From an uncultured Opitutia bacterium (GTDB lineage: Bacteria > Verrucomicrobiota > Verrucomicrobiia > Opitutales > Opitutaceae), in NCBI GenBank assembly GCA_903839035.1, contig CAIMAQ010000046.1:1-64000 (forward strand): 64,000 nt of DNA, written 5' to 3'. The notes below the pieces were generated by a model. It saw only the letters and a list, made by a program, of their open reading frames with translations, had not been told where the DNA came from and ran no database searches. Below, piece after piece: positions 51,559-60,750 of the stretch. The number at the start of each line of letters is the position of its first letter. The first letter of the stretch is position 1. The position numbers and the translations under genes are program-made.

Positions 51559-52338
51559 ATGCCCGACTTTCGCGCCTTCTGCACGCCGCCGACCGCCGAA
51601 CCCGCCGAACTCACGCTCGACGCGGACGAGTCCCATCACCTCGTCGCCGTCAATCGCGCGCGCCCCGGCGACACCGTGGTGGCCTTTGACGGCCGCGGCA
51701 GCGAATGGATCTGCGAACTCACCAGTGACCGGAAAAACGCCGCGGTCTTGAAGGTCCGTTTCCGCCAGAAAGCCCGGCCCCTCCCCTACGAGATCACCCT
51801 CGGCCAGGCGCTGCCCAAGGGCCCGTCCATGGACGCCATCGTCCGCAAGGCGACCGAGATCGGCGCCGCCCAGATTGTGCCGCTGGAAAGCGAGCGCACG
51901 CAGGTGCACCTCGAGGGCGACCGCTCCGACCGGAAAATCGAAAAATGGCAGACCGCCGCCCTCGAAGCCGCGAAACAATGCGGCAACCCCTTTCTCCCCG
52001 TGATCGCCCCGGTGCAGAAGGCCGCGGCCTTCATGGAGTCCGCGCGCGGCTACGATCTTAAGCTCATTGCGAGTCTCCAGCCCGGGGCAAAGTCCTTGAA
52101 GGGCGTGCTCGCCGCCTATGCCGCGGTGCAGGGCCGCGCCCCGAAAAAAGTGCTCTGGCTCGTCGGCCCCGAGGGTGATTTCACCCCCGCGGAGATGAGT
52201 CAGGCGAAGTCATGCGGCTTCGAGCCGATCACGCTCGGCCCACTCGTGCTCCGCTGCGAAACCGCCGCGACCTACGCGCTCAGCGTGCTGAGCTACGAAC
52301 TGCAATCGCCCGAGGCGCAAATAACACGGGACAAGTAA
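51559..52338 (+). CDS. rsmE: 16S rRNA (uracil-1498-N3)-methyltransferase RsmE
   Basis: 259 residues, the normal size. SPOUT fold: VLWLVGPEGDFTPAE and LGPLVLRCETAATYAL (canonical LGxRILRxETA). An N-terminal PUA-like domain begins MPDFRAFCTPPT, and residues about 18-70 include DADESHHLVAVNRARPGD. It modifies U1498 of 16S rRNA using SAM. The start at 51559 gives the expected N-terminus. The TAA stop lies inside an intergenic repeat arm (52332-52340). Confidence 0.92.
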   Translation: MPDFRAFCTPPTAEPAELTLDADESHHLVAVNRARPGDTVVAFDGRGSEWICELTSDRKNAAVLKVRFRQKARPLPYEITLGQALPKGPSMDAIVRKATEIGAAQIVPLESERTQVHLEGDRSDRKIEKWQTAALEAAKQCGNPFLPVIAPVQKAAAFMESARGYDLKLIASLQPGAKSLKGVLAAYAAVQGRAPKKVLWLVGPEGDFTPAEMSQAKSCGFEPITLGPLVLRCETAATYALSVLSYELQSPEAQITRDK

Positions 52339-52396
52339 CAGGTAACAGGCAGCGGCCGGGGCGGCCCGGCTTGTTACTTGGTCCTTGGGACTTGAG
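52330..52396. repeat. intergenic repeat with CAAGTAACA/TGTTACTTG arms
   Basis: CAAGTAACA (52332-52340) and TGTTACTTG (52372-52380) are a perfect 9-bp inverted repeat, continued by TCCTTGGGACTTG (52382-52394), whose complement CAAGTCCCAAG recurs at 58149. The stop codon TAA of rsmE is in the left arm. Confidence 0.65.
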
Positions 52397-52415
52397 CCCC
52401 TCGCGGCGCGTTCGG

Positions 52416-52883
52416 CTACTTTCGCGCCGCGATATAGCGCTGCACATCGTCGCCGGACACGCGGTGACCGGGGCCGGTCGCCTCGATGTCCGTGATCTTT
52501 GCCGGATCCAGCCCGGCTTCCTGGGCGAGCTTCGTGGCGCGGGGCGTCCAGACCACCGCGGCCGCGGGCATGGCCGCCGCCGGGGCGGACGCCGCGCTCT
52601 TCGCGGTGCCCGACTTGAGGTGCCGCAGGCTTTCGTCCGAGGTCTCGATCTGCACAAACGGGTCGCCGGAATTCATCGTCGCACCCGGCTGGCCGATGAC
52701 GGCGTGGATCACGCCGTCACAGGGACTCTCGAACTCAAAGGCGGATTTATCGCTTTCCAGGTCAGCCAGGCGCTGGCCCTTGGTGACGCGGTCACCGGGC
52801 TGGACTTTGATGACGATGACGTTGAGTTCGCTGACGGTCGCGCCCATCGAGGGCACGGGAACGTCGATGATGAAGGTTTCCAT
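52416..52883 (-). CDS. lipoyl-domain plus E3-binding-domain mini-protein (no acyltransferase domain)
   Basis: 155 residues. Residues about 1-80 form a lipoyl domain with the lipoylation motif LESDKSAFEFES; an Ala-rich linker (about 90-112) is followed by a peripheral subunit-binding domain (TPRATKLAQEAGLDPAKI, then GPGHRVSGDDVQRYIA). The normal 2-oxoacid dehydrogenase E2 catalytic domain is missing: the protein ends right after the binding domain. It may be a swinging-arm adaptor for an E1/E3 complex encoded elsewhere, similar in idea to E3-binding protein. No E1, E3 or acyltransferase gene is nearby. Confidence 0.85.
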   Translation of the reverse strand: METFIIDVPVPSMGATVSELNVIVIKVQPGDRVTKGQRLADLESDKSAFEFESPCDGVIHAVIGQPGATMNSGDPFVQIETSDESLRHLKSGTAKSAASAPAAAMPAAAVVWTPRATKLAQEAGLDPAKITDIEATGPGHRVSGDDVQRYIAARK

Positions 52884-52954
52884 GGCGGTTTTTGTGCCCG
52901 AAGTGTGCGCGGTGCGCGGGCTTGGTCAAGGGAAGGCGCGACGATCCTGAGTCG

Positions 52955-53034
52955 CCCGCGAATCACGCGAATCGACGCGAAGCAGACAAGACCCTCACCC
53001 CATCACATTCGCGCCGATTCGCGTGATTCGCGGG
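52955..53034. repeat. intergenic palindrome, CGCGAATCACGCGAAT family
   Basis: Arms 52955-52980 and 53009-53034 match at 25 of 26 positions; 28-nt loop. The right arm TTCGCGTGATTCGCGGGC is the same as at 29338-29355. It lies between the lipoyl protein and kdsA, immediately after the kdsA stop on the minus strand. Confidence 0.85.
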
Positions 53035-53040
53035 CAAAAA

Positions 53041-53835
53041 TCAGGCCCGGACCGCTTGCCACACCGCGAGGCAGCTCGCGAGCAGCGCGGGCAGCTCGGC
53101 CAGCGGAATCATGTTCGGGCCATCCGAGATCGCCTTGGCGGGATTCGGATGTGTCTCGAGGAAAAGTCCGTCCGCCCCGGCCGCCAGCGCGGCCTTCGCC
53201 AGCGGCGCCACGAATTCGCGCTGCCCGCCGCTTTTGCCATTGGCGCCGCCCGGCAGCTGCACGCTGTGGGTTGCGTCCAGGATCGTCGGATAGCCGTTTT
53301 GCGCCATGATCGGGAACGAGCGCATGTCCACGACGAGGTTGTTGTAGCCAAACGTCGTGCCGCGCTCGGTCTGCCAGATTTCCTTCGCCCGGCCCTCGCG
53401 GAGCTTGCCGGTGACGTACACCATTTCCTGCGGGGAGAGAAACTGGCCCTTCTTCACGTTGACGATCCGCCCCGTCGCGGCGGCGGCAAGCAGCAGGTCG
53501 GTTTGGCGGCTGAGGAAGGCCGGGATCTGGATCACGTCGCAGACCTTCGCGACCGGCTTCATCTGCTCGCGCTCGTGCACGTCGGTCAGCACGGGAAACC
53601 CATAGTCGCGCTTCACCATCGCCAGCAGCGCGAGGCCTTCCTTGAGCCCGGTGCCGCGCGCGCCGGCGGCGGACGTGCGGTTGGCCTTGTCGAACGAGCC
53701 CTTGAAAACGAGGTTCAGCTCCGGGTGCTTCCGGCTGATTTTCACCAGGCCCTCGGCGACGGCGCGGCAGACGCGCTCGTTCTCGAGCGAGCACGGCCCG
53801 GCGATGATGAGGAGTTTCTTGGGGTCGAAGAGCAC
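53041..53835 (-). CDS. kdsA: 3-deoxy-D-manno-octulosonate 8-phosphate synthase
   Basis: 264 residues. KDO8P synthase: [46 protein letters not shown] and [14 protein letters not shown] motifs; condenses PEP with arabinose-5-phosphate for lipopolysaccharide Kdo. [12 protein letters not shown] contains the conserved histidine; metal dependence cannot be decided by eye. It implies a Gram-negative envelope. Start at 53835 is 4 bp after the pyrG stop, so kdsA and pyrG form an operon. Confidence 0.95.
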   Translation of the reverse strand: MLFDPKKLLIIAGPCSLENERVCRAVAEGLVKISRKHPELNLVFKGSFDKANRTSAAGARGTGLKEGLALLAMVKRDYGFPVLTDVHEREQMKPVAKVCDVIQIPAFLSRQTDLLLAAAATGRIVNVKKGQFLSPQEMVYVTGKLREGRAKEIWQTERGTTFGYNNLVVDMRSFPIMAQNGYPTILDATHSVQLPGGANGKSGGQREFVAPLAKAALAAGADGLFLETHPNPAKAISDGPNMIPLAELPALLASCLAVWQAVRA

Positions 53836-53839
53836 GGGA

Positions 53840-55477
<1,638 letters not shown>

Positions 55478-55609
55478 CTAAGTGCCGCCCGGAGCCGTGA
55501 CAAGAAAAAGCCTGCCACGGCCGTGCAATCGCACCGCAATTTTGGACCGGCGGTGCAAAGCCAAGAAATGCGCGGCGCGCGAGGGAGTCGCCCGCCCGGC
55601 GGAGAGCAA

Positions 55610-55813
55610 TCAGTGAAACACCAGCCAGATCGTCGTCCCCAGGCCGCCGACCAGCACGAGCGCGATCAGCAGGTACAGGCCCCACTTCAGCAGCTTCGCC
55701 AGCAGCCAGATCACGGCCGCCAGCACCAGCGTCACGCACGCCGCGACGAACCAGTGCGGATAGCTCGCAAGCGAGTCGAGCCACGAGGGCGGTGGTGGCG
55801 CGGGCATCGGCAT
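55610..55813 (-). CDS. small two-helix membrane protein
   Basis: 67 residues: a Pro-rich N-terminus (MPMPAPPPP), then two hydrophobic segments (WFVAACVTLVLAAVIWLLA and YLLIALVLVGGLGTTIWLVF) separated by KLLKWG. A single small inner-membrane protein. The start at 55813 or 55807 (both ATG). No known family recognised and no regulatory neighbour, so function unknown; the longer frame upstream runs opposite a conserved gene and is not used. Confidence 0.6.
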   Translation of the reverse strand: MPMPAPPPPSWLDSLASYPHWFVAACVTLVLAAVIWLLAKLLKWGLYLLIALVLVGGLGTTIWLVFH

Positions 55814-55897
55814 CACGCCTGTCGTTAAGCGCGCCCGGCGCCGCGGCTCCAAGCAAAATGATTTGCCCCTCCCCGCGCGCGCCTTCCCACTGGCCGG

Positions 55898-56284
55898 ATG
55901 CAATCGAAATCCCAGCTGCTCGCCTGGCTCACCTGCGACGGCGTCCACATCGACCCCAGCTCGGGCAAACACACGATCCTGGGCGTGTTTTCGAACATCA
56001 ACGCCCGCCATTTTCCCGTCACGCACCCGTTCATGGTCTGGTTCCTCACCCTCACCGACTGCGCGCCCGGCCCGCATTCGATGCGCCTCTCCATGGGCCT
56101 CGAGCCCACCGCGATGAAGGTCCTCCTCGACCGGCCGTTCGAGTCGCAGAGCCCCCTCCACCGCATCAATCTCATCAACGAAATCCGCAACCTGACCTTC
56201 GTCGAGCCGGGTGATTACGCGATCCTCGTCGAGGTGGATGATGAACCGATCCTCGCCACGAACATGACCGTCAGCGCCGCCTGA
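55898..56284 (+). CDS. conserved hypothetical protein (DUF6941-like)
   Basis: 128 residues, beta-rich. The pattern CDGVHIDPSSGKHTILGVF near the N-terminus, PVTHPFMVWFLTLTD in the middle and a strand-rich end (GDYAILVEVDDEPILATNM) resembles a family of small beta-sandwich proteins of unknown role; the name is from memory. No signal peptide. It precedes the PfkB kinase by 26 bp on the same strand, so they could share a transcript. A ligand-binding or immunity-type role is pure guess. Confidence 0.6.
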   Translation: MQSKSQLLAWLTCDGVHIDPSSGKHTILGVFSNINARHFPVTHPFMVWFLTLTDCAPGPHSMRLSMGLEPTAMKVLLDRPFESQSPLHRINLINEIRNLTFVEPGDYAILVEVDDEPILATNMTVSAA

Positions 56285-56310
56285 ACCCGCCCGACCCGTT
56301 CCCTCGCACC

Positions 56311-57321
56311 ATGGCCTCTCCTTCCTTTGATCTCATCGGCATCGGCAATCCCATCATGGATCTGCTCGCCCACGTGGATGACGCCTTCCTCGCCCGGCAC
56401 GTCGCCGGCGACAAGGGCGGCATGGTGCTGGTGGACGACGCCGACATCGCCGCGCTTGTCCAGAAGGTCCACGGCAACGTCGCCACCATGCCCGGCGGCG
56501 CCGTCGCCAACGCCACCCTCGGCGCCACGCGCCTCGGCCTGCGCACCACGTACCTGGGCAAGATCGGCGGCGACATTACCGCGGAGCATTATTTCGCCAA
56601 CTTCACCGCCGCCGGCGGCGATGGCTCGCGCTTCAAGCGCGCCACGCTCCCCAACGGCCGCTGCCTCTCCCTCGTCACGCCCGACGGCCAGCGCACGCTG
56701 CGCACCCACCTCGGCGCGGCCATGACGCTGTCACCGGACGAAATCTCCCCCGCCGACTTCCTCGGCGCCCGCCACGCCCTCATCGAGGGCTACCTGCTCT
56801 TCAATCCGGCCCTCGCAACCCAGGTCATCCGGACCGCCCGGGCCGCCGGCTGCACCATCAGCATCGACCTCGCCTCCTTCGAGGTGGTGAAGGCCGCGCG
56901 TGACTGGATTTTTGCGCAGCTGCGCGAGGGCGTGGACATCGTCTTCGCCAACGAGGACGAGGCCGCCGCGCTGTTCCAGCGCCAGGATACCTATGAGAAT
57001 TTCGCCCGGGAGATCGCCGGCTTTGGCGGCATCGCGGCGGTGAAGATGGGCAAGGACGGCGCGTGGGTCGCCCGGGGCAAGGAACTGCACCGCATCCACC
57101 CCGTTCACGCCGCGCGCGTCGTCGACACGACCGGAGCGGGCGACTCCTGGGCCGCGGGTTTTCTTTACGGCCACCTGCGCGGCGCCTCCCTGGCCGCGTC
57201 CGGCGCCATCGGCTCCATCCTCGGCGCCGAAACCGTCCAGCATCTCGGCGCCGCGATTCCGGATACCTTCTGGCCGCACATCCGCGCCCACGCCGAGGCG
57301 TTGGTGAAGCAGCCCAAGTAG
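56311..57321 (+). CDS. PfkB family carbohydrate/nucleoside kinase (adenosine kinase-like)
   Basis: 336 residues. PfkB signature 2 DTTGAGDSWAAGFLYG with the catalytic Asp; N-terminal GIGNPIMDLLAHVDD and GGAVANATLGATRLG match adenosine-kinase-like members. It would phosphorylate a nucleoside or sugar with ATP. The TAG stop is provided by the left end of an intergenic palindrome (57318-57342). Substrate remains open because the sugar loci are not adjacent. Confidence 0.85.
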   Translation: MASPSFDLIGIGNPIMDLLAHVDDAFLARHVAGDKGGMVLVDDADIAALVQKVHGNVATMPGGAVANATLGATRLGLRTTYLGKIGGDITAEHYFANFTAAGGDGSRFKRATLPNGRCLSLVTPDGQRTLRTHLGAAMTLSPDEISPADFLGARHALIEGYLLFNPALATQVIRTARAAGCTISIDLASFEVVKAARDWIFAQLREGVDIVFANEDEAAALFQRQDTYENFAREIAGFGGIAAVKMGKDGAWVARGKELHRIHPVHAARVVDTTGAGDSWAAGFLYGHLRGASLAASGAIGSILGAETVQHLGAAIPDTFWPHIRAHAEALVKQPK

Positions 57322-57394
57322 GGCGGAGTCTTTGACCCGCCCTCTCTGAGCACACCCTCGGCCAGGTCAGGGCAGGTCAAAGACCTTGCCCTAC
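57318..57394. repeat. intergenic palindrome, GTAGGGC...GCCCTAC family
   Basis: Arms 57318-57342 and 57371-57394 pair at about 20 of 24 positions (core GTCTTTGACC). The TAG in the left end is the stop of the PfkB gene; the right end lies 5 bp before the stop of the SGNH gene on the minus strand. The sequence is a clear relative of the element at 2881-2944. Confidence 0.85.
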
Positions 57395-57399
57395 TCCAG

Positions 57400-58077
57400 T
57401 CATCGCGCCGACGGAAACCACTTCAGCAATTCCGCCGCGACCAGCTGGTGGCCGGCGAAATTGGGATGGTTGCCCGACGACATGAGCGTCGGGAGCTTCA
57501 CGCCCGCCGACACCTGTTGCTGAAACATGGCGAAACTGTCCACCAGCCCGACGCCGTGCTCCGCGGCCAACGCCTTCACCTGCGCCGCATGTTGCACCAG
57601 CGGGTCCGCCGGATCCGTCAGTGAGGCGGACACATCCGGGGTCGGGGTCAGCAGCAGCACCGGGATTTTCGCCGCCTGGGCGGACGTGATCATCGCGGTC
57701 CAGGCGCGCCGGGCCCGCTCGAGGCCGTCCCCGCGGTCATTCAGCGCGTAGTCCAAAGTGATGACATCCGGCCGGTGCGTCAGTACGTCCGCGGCAAACC
57801 GCGCCGCACCCCTTTCCGCCGTCTCGCCGCCAATCGCCGTCACGATCACATTGATCACGGCGTGTGGAAAACGCCGCGCCAGCGCCCTATGCAGGAGGTG
57901 GGGATACGACTCAAACGTGCTGATCTCCGGCGTCAGAAAATACCCCGCCGGCACACTGTGCCCGTGGCAGACGACATTGAGCGTGCGGTTCTGGGGCCAG
58001 TCCACCCGGGCCAGCCGGCAAAATTCTGCGAGATAGGTGGCGGGATGCGCGGTGCGGGGGGTAGTCACGCGGGCCAC
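57400..58077 (-). CDS. SGNH/GDSL-type hydrolase with GHS motif
   Basis: 225 residues. The block I serine is in VVCHGHSVPAGY, where GDS is replaced by GHS; block III Asn in ALNDRGDG; the C-terminal block has GNHPNFAGHQLVA, so the D of DxxH is Asn but His is kept. The fold is that of lipases/acetylesterases such as rhamnogalacturonan acetylesterase. No signal peptide. Probably an esterase acting on acetylated sugars or glycans, with reduced or altered triad. It converges with the PfkB gene. Confidence 0.7.
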   Translation of the reverse strand: MARVTTPRTAHPATYLAEFCRLARVDWPQNRTLNVVCHGHSVPAGYFLTPEISTFESYPHLLHRALARRFPHAVINVIVTAIGGETAERGAARFAADVLTHRPDVITLDYALNDRGDGLERARRAWTAMITSAQAAKIPVLLLTPTPDVSASLTDPADPLVQHAAQVKALAAEHGVGLVDSFAMFQQQVSAGVKLPTLMSSGNHPNFAGHQLVAAELLKWFPSAR

Positions 58078-58144
58078 GGTAGTTGCCCGGCCGGCAAAAT
58101 CACGGAAAAACCCGCCGCCTCACCGGGGTGCGCGTCACGCGAAG

Positions 58145-58261
58145 CACCAAGTCCCAAGTATCAAGTGCCAAGGGACCGGTGTCTCGCAACCAGACGGTCG
58201 CTCCGGCGCAGCTGACAATCTTGTTACTTGCCCCTTGCCCCTTGTCACTTACCCCTTGGGT
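58145..58261. repeat. imperfect palindrome upstream of proA
   Basis: CACCAAGTCCCAAGTATCAA (58145 on) and the complement of 58231-58261 (CCCCTTGCCCCTTGTCACTT and following) pair imperfectly. The right end finishes 4 bp before the proA ATG. CAAGTCCCAAG recurs, inverted, at 52384-52394. Confidence 0.6.
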
Positions 58262-58265
58262 TCCC

Positions 58266-59540
58266 ATGTCCGCCGATCTCGTCCAGCTTGTCACCGCCCT
58301 CGCGTCGCGCGCCCGCGCCGCGTCGCTCGGGCTTGCGACCGCTCCGACCGCCGCGAAAAACTCCGCGCTGCGCCAGCTCGCCGACCTGATCGACGCCGCC
58401 CATCCCGCCCTCCTCGCGGCCAACGCCCAGGACCTCGCCTCCCCCGAGGCCGCCGCCCTCACCCCCGCCGCCCGCGACCGGCTCATCCTCACTTCCGCCC
58501 GCCTGCAGCACCTCGCCGAGTCCGTCCGCGAGGTCGCCGTCCTGCCCGACCCGGTCGGTGACGTCCTCGAGGACTTCACCCGGCCCAACGGTCTGCACAT
58601 CCGCAAGCTGCGCGTCCCGATCGGCGTCATCGGCATCATCTACGAGGCCCGCCCCAACGTCACCATCGACTGCGCCGTCCTCTGCCTGAAGAGCGGCAAC
58701 GCGTGCATTTTACGGGGCGGGAAGGAATGTTTTCACACGAACACCGCGCTGGTCGCGCTCATCGCGCAGGCCCTGTCTGCTTCCGGTCTCGCCGTCGACG
58801 CCGTCCAGCTCGTTCCCACCACTGACCGCGCCGCCCTGCTGACGCTGCTCAAGCTCGACTCGCTCATCCACTGCATCATCCCCCGCGGCGGCGAGAGCCT
58901 CATCCGGTTCGTCGCGGAAAACTCCACCATCCCCGTCATCAAGCACTACCGCGGGGTGTGCTTTGTCTATGTGGACGCCGCCGCCGACCTCGCGATGGCG
59001 GAGGCCATCACGGTCAATGCCAAGGCCTCCCGCCCGAGCGCCTGCAATGCCGCCGAGCAGCTGCTCGTGCACCAGAGCATCGCGGGGAAATTCCTCCCCG
59101 CCGTGGCCCGCGCGCTTGCCGCGCAAAAGGTCAGCCTCCGCTGCGACGCCGCCAGCGCCGCGATCCTCGCGCGCGAAAAACTCCCGCACAGCGCCGCGAC
59201 CGCCGCCGATTTCACCACCGAGTTCCTAGACTACGTCATCGCCGTCCGCGTCGTCGATTCCCTTGACGCCGCCATCGCGACCATCAATCGCGACAGCTCC
59301 AACCACAGCGACGCCATCGTGACGGCCAACGCGGCCGCCGCGCGCCGTTTCCTCGCCGAGGTGGACAGCGCCACGGTGTATTGGAACGCCAGCACGCGCT
59401 TCACCGACGGCTTTGAGTTTGGCTACGGCGCCGAGATCGGCATCAGCACCGACCGGCTCCACGCCCGCGGCCCGATGGGCCTGCGCGAACTCTGCACGCA
59501 CAAGTTTGTCATCGAGGGAACCGGACAGGTGCGCGGATGA
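58266..59540 (+). CDS. proA: gamma-glutamyl phosphate reductase
   Basis: 424 residues, normal length. Aldehyde-dehydrogenase fold with GVIGIIYEARPNVTIDCAV, catalytic Cys in KASRPSACNAAEQLLVH, and YGAEIGISTDRLHARGPMGL near the C-terminus. Second step of proline biosynthesis. The start at 58266 follows a repeat directly. proB is not in the window. The stop overlaps the start of a small lipoprotein gene. Confidence 0.95.
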   Translation: MSADLVQLVTALASRARAASLGLATAPTAAKNSALRQLADLIDAAHPALLAANAQDLASPEAAALTPAARDRLILTSARLQHLAESVREVAVLPDPVGDVLEDFTRPNGLHIRKLRVPIGVIGIIYEARPNVTIDCAVLCLKSGNACILRGGKECFHTNTALVALIAQALSASGLAVDAVQLVPTTDRAALLTLLKLDSLIHCIIPRGGESLIRFVAENSTIPVIKHYRGVCFVYVDAAADLAMAEAITVNAKASRPSACNAAEQLLVHQSIAGKFLPAVARALAAQKVSLRCDAASAAILAREKLPHSAATAADFTTEFLDYVIAVRVVDSLDAAIATINRDSSNHSDAIVTANAAAARRFLAEVDSATVYWNASTRFTDGFEFGYGAEIGISTDRLHARGPMGLRELCTHKFVIEGTGQVRG

Positions 59541-59704
59541 CTCCCCCCGGCATGCGCTTCCATGCCGTTTCGCGCTTCGCCCTCGCCGCGCTGCTGGCGC
59601 TCGCCGCCCTCACCGGATGCAGCTCCATCCACAGCTGGGCCCAGGCCAGCTCGGGCCATTCCCCCACGGCCGGCGCCAGTGTGAGCCTGCCCTTCGGCAA
59701 ATAA
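59537..59704 (+). CDS. very small lipoprotein
   Basis: 55 residues; too short for a family assignment. Basic N-terminus, hydrophobic stretch FALAALLALAAL and lipobox LTGC (Cys after residue 27), then SSIHSWAQASSGHSPTAGAS and SVSLPFGK. The ATG overlaps the proA stop (ATGA), so it is translationally coupled. Likely an anchored small lipoprotein of the outer or inner membrane with unknown role. Confidence 0.65.
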   Translation: MTPPGMRFHAVSRFALAALLALAALTGCSSIHSWAQASSGHSPTAGASVSLPFGK

Positions 59705-59784
59705 GACCACCCGGGGCGGGCGCTGTTTTTGCCTTTTCTGAGAGTTGCAGGGAACCCGCCCGCGGTCAAAGTGACCTGATAGCC

Positions 59785-60417
59785 ATGCCCACCGCCCTTC
59801 GCGCCCCCAGGTTGATCACAGCATTGGTTGCCCTTGCCCTTGCGTCCGCCAGCCGGGCCCAGACGGCCACCTCGCCGGCCGATGCGACCGCCCCGGCCCC
59901 GGTTGTGAAAACCGCCCAACCCGCCCCGGCCGCGCCCAAGCACGACCGCGTCATGTCGGACGAGGTGGCGTCCACGCTCGCCAGCGGGATGCCGAAATAC
60001 AATCCGCCGCCGAAACTGCCCGAACCCAAGCCCGAGGAGGAGCAGGCCGACCTCCGCGAAACCGACAAGCCGAAAAACAAGATCATCCGCCTGCAGAAGT
60101 TCATGGTGAAGGAGCCCAAGCCGCCCGTCTTCCGCGACCGCGACCTGGAGAGCAAATCGGGGCTGGCCAACCGTGGCCTGAAGAGCAATCCCGGCCTCGG
60201 GATCGGCAACTTTGGCGGCCTGAACCGACCCATCGGCCTGCTGATGTATGAGGAACAGGAGCGGCTCAGGAACATCGCCGACCTCAACAAGGACGCCAAG
60301 GATGCCAAGGCCAGCGGCGACGCCACCGCCGCCGATTACATTTTGAAGGAGAACAACCGGGCCAACTACCGCCCCTCCGACTTCGGCTGGAACAGCGACA
60401 ATCCGGCCGGCAAGTAG
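59785..60417 (+). CDS. exported Pro/Lys-rich hypothetical protein
   Basis: 210 residues. Signal peptide (LITALVALALASASRAQ); then an Ala/Pro segment, a Lys/Glu/Pro-rich region (PPKLPEPKPEEEQAD), and a conserved-looking end (GLGIGNFGGLNRPIG, ADYILKENNRANYRPSDFGW). Low-complexity linker suggests an elongated periplasmic protein. Start at 59785 is the first Met at the signal peptide. Its stop TAG is in the palindromic element at 60414. No known domain recognised. Confidence 0.65.
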   Translation: MPTALRAPRLITALVALALASASRAQTATSPADATAPAPVVKTAQPAPAAPKHDRVMSDEVASTLASGMPKYNPPPKLPEPKPEEEQADLRETDKPKNKIIRLQKFMVKEPKPPVFRDRDLESKSGLANRGLKSNPGLGIGNFGGLNRPIGLLMYEEQERLRNIADLNKDAKDAKASGDATAADYILKENNRANYRPSDFGWNSDNPAGK

Positions 60418-60457
60418 GCCGCGGCTGGCCCGGGCCGCAGGAGTCGACAACGACTAC
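60414..60457. repeat. short element between convergent stop codons
   Basis: 44 bp beginning GTAGGCCGCGG and ending GACAACGACTAC. The TAG (60415-60417) ends the exported-protein gene and CTA (60454-60456) is the TAG of the minus-strand gene. Same arrangement and same GTAGGCCGC start as at 23509-23576. Confidence 0.6.
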
Positions 60458-60741
60458 CCCTGCAGCAGCTCCCGCGCGATCGCTTCGCGCTCGGCGTCGA
60501 GCGTGACCGTCTTCGCCGGCGGCGTCCGGCCGGCCCGGGCGTACCAGTAGCGCGCATTGGCGAGGTCACCTTCCCGGCGATGCAGGTACGCGTGCACCCA
60601 GCTGCCGGCCGCGCTCTCGTCCTCCTGCGAAAGTCCGTGGGCCTTTGCCCAGTCGCCGTGCGCGTCGTGCCAGAGGGCGGCCAGCGCGGGACCGGCTCCC
60701 GCGGACGGCGTGGCGGCGGCGATAAATTCCTCAAATGACAT
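60454..60741 (-). CDS. small conserved hypothetical protein
   Basis: 95 residues, mostly helical: MSFEEFIAAATPSAGAGPAL, then WHDAHGDWAKAHGLSQ and HRREGDLANARYWYARAGR, the last reminiscent of a TPR-like helical hairpin. No signal peptide or metal motif. It diverges from birA with overlapping upstream regions (starts 10 bp apart if ATG 60751 is used). Cytoplasmic, unknown role. Confidence 0.6.
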   Translation of the reverse strand: MSFEEFIAAATPSAGAGPALAALWHDAHGDWAKAHGLSQEDESAAGSWVHAYLHRREGDLANARYWYARAGRTPPAKTVTLDAEREAIARELLQG

Positions 60742-60750
60742 TTGCCCACT

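Noticed and set aside
55814-56161. Longer minus-strand reading frame upstream of the small membrane protein
   Set aside because: It runs opposite the conserved 55898-56284 gene; the Met at 55813 gives a coherent small protein.
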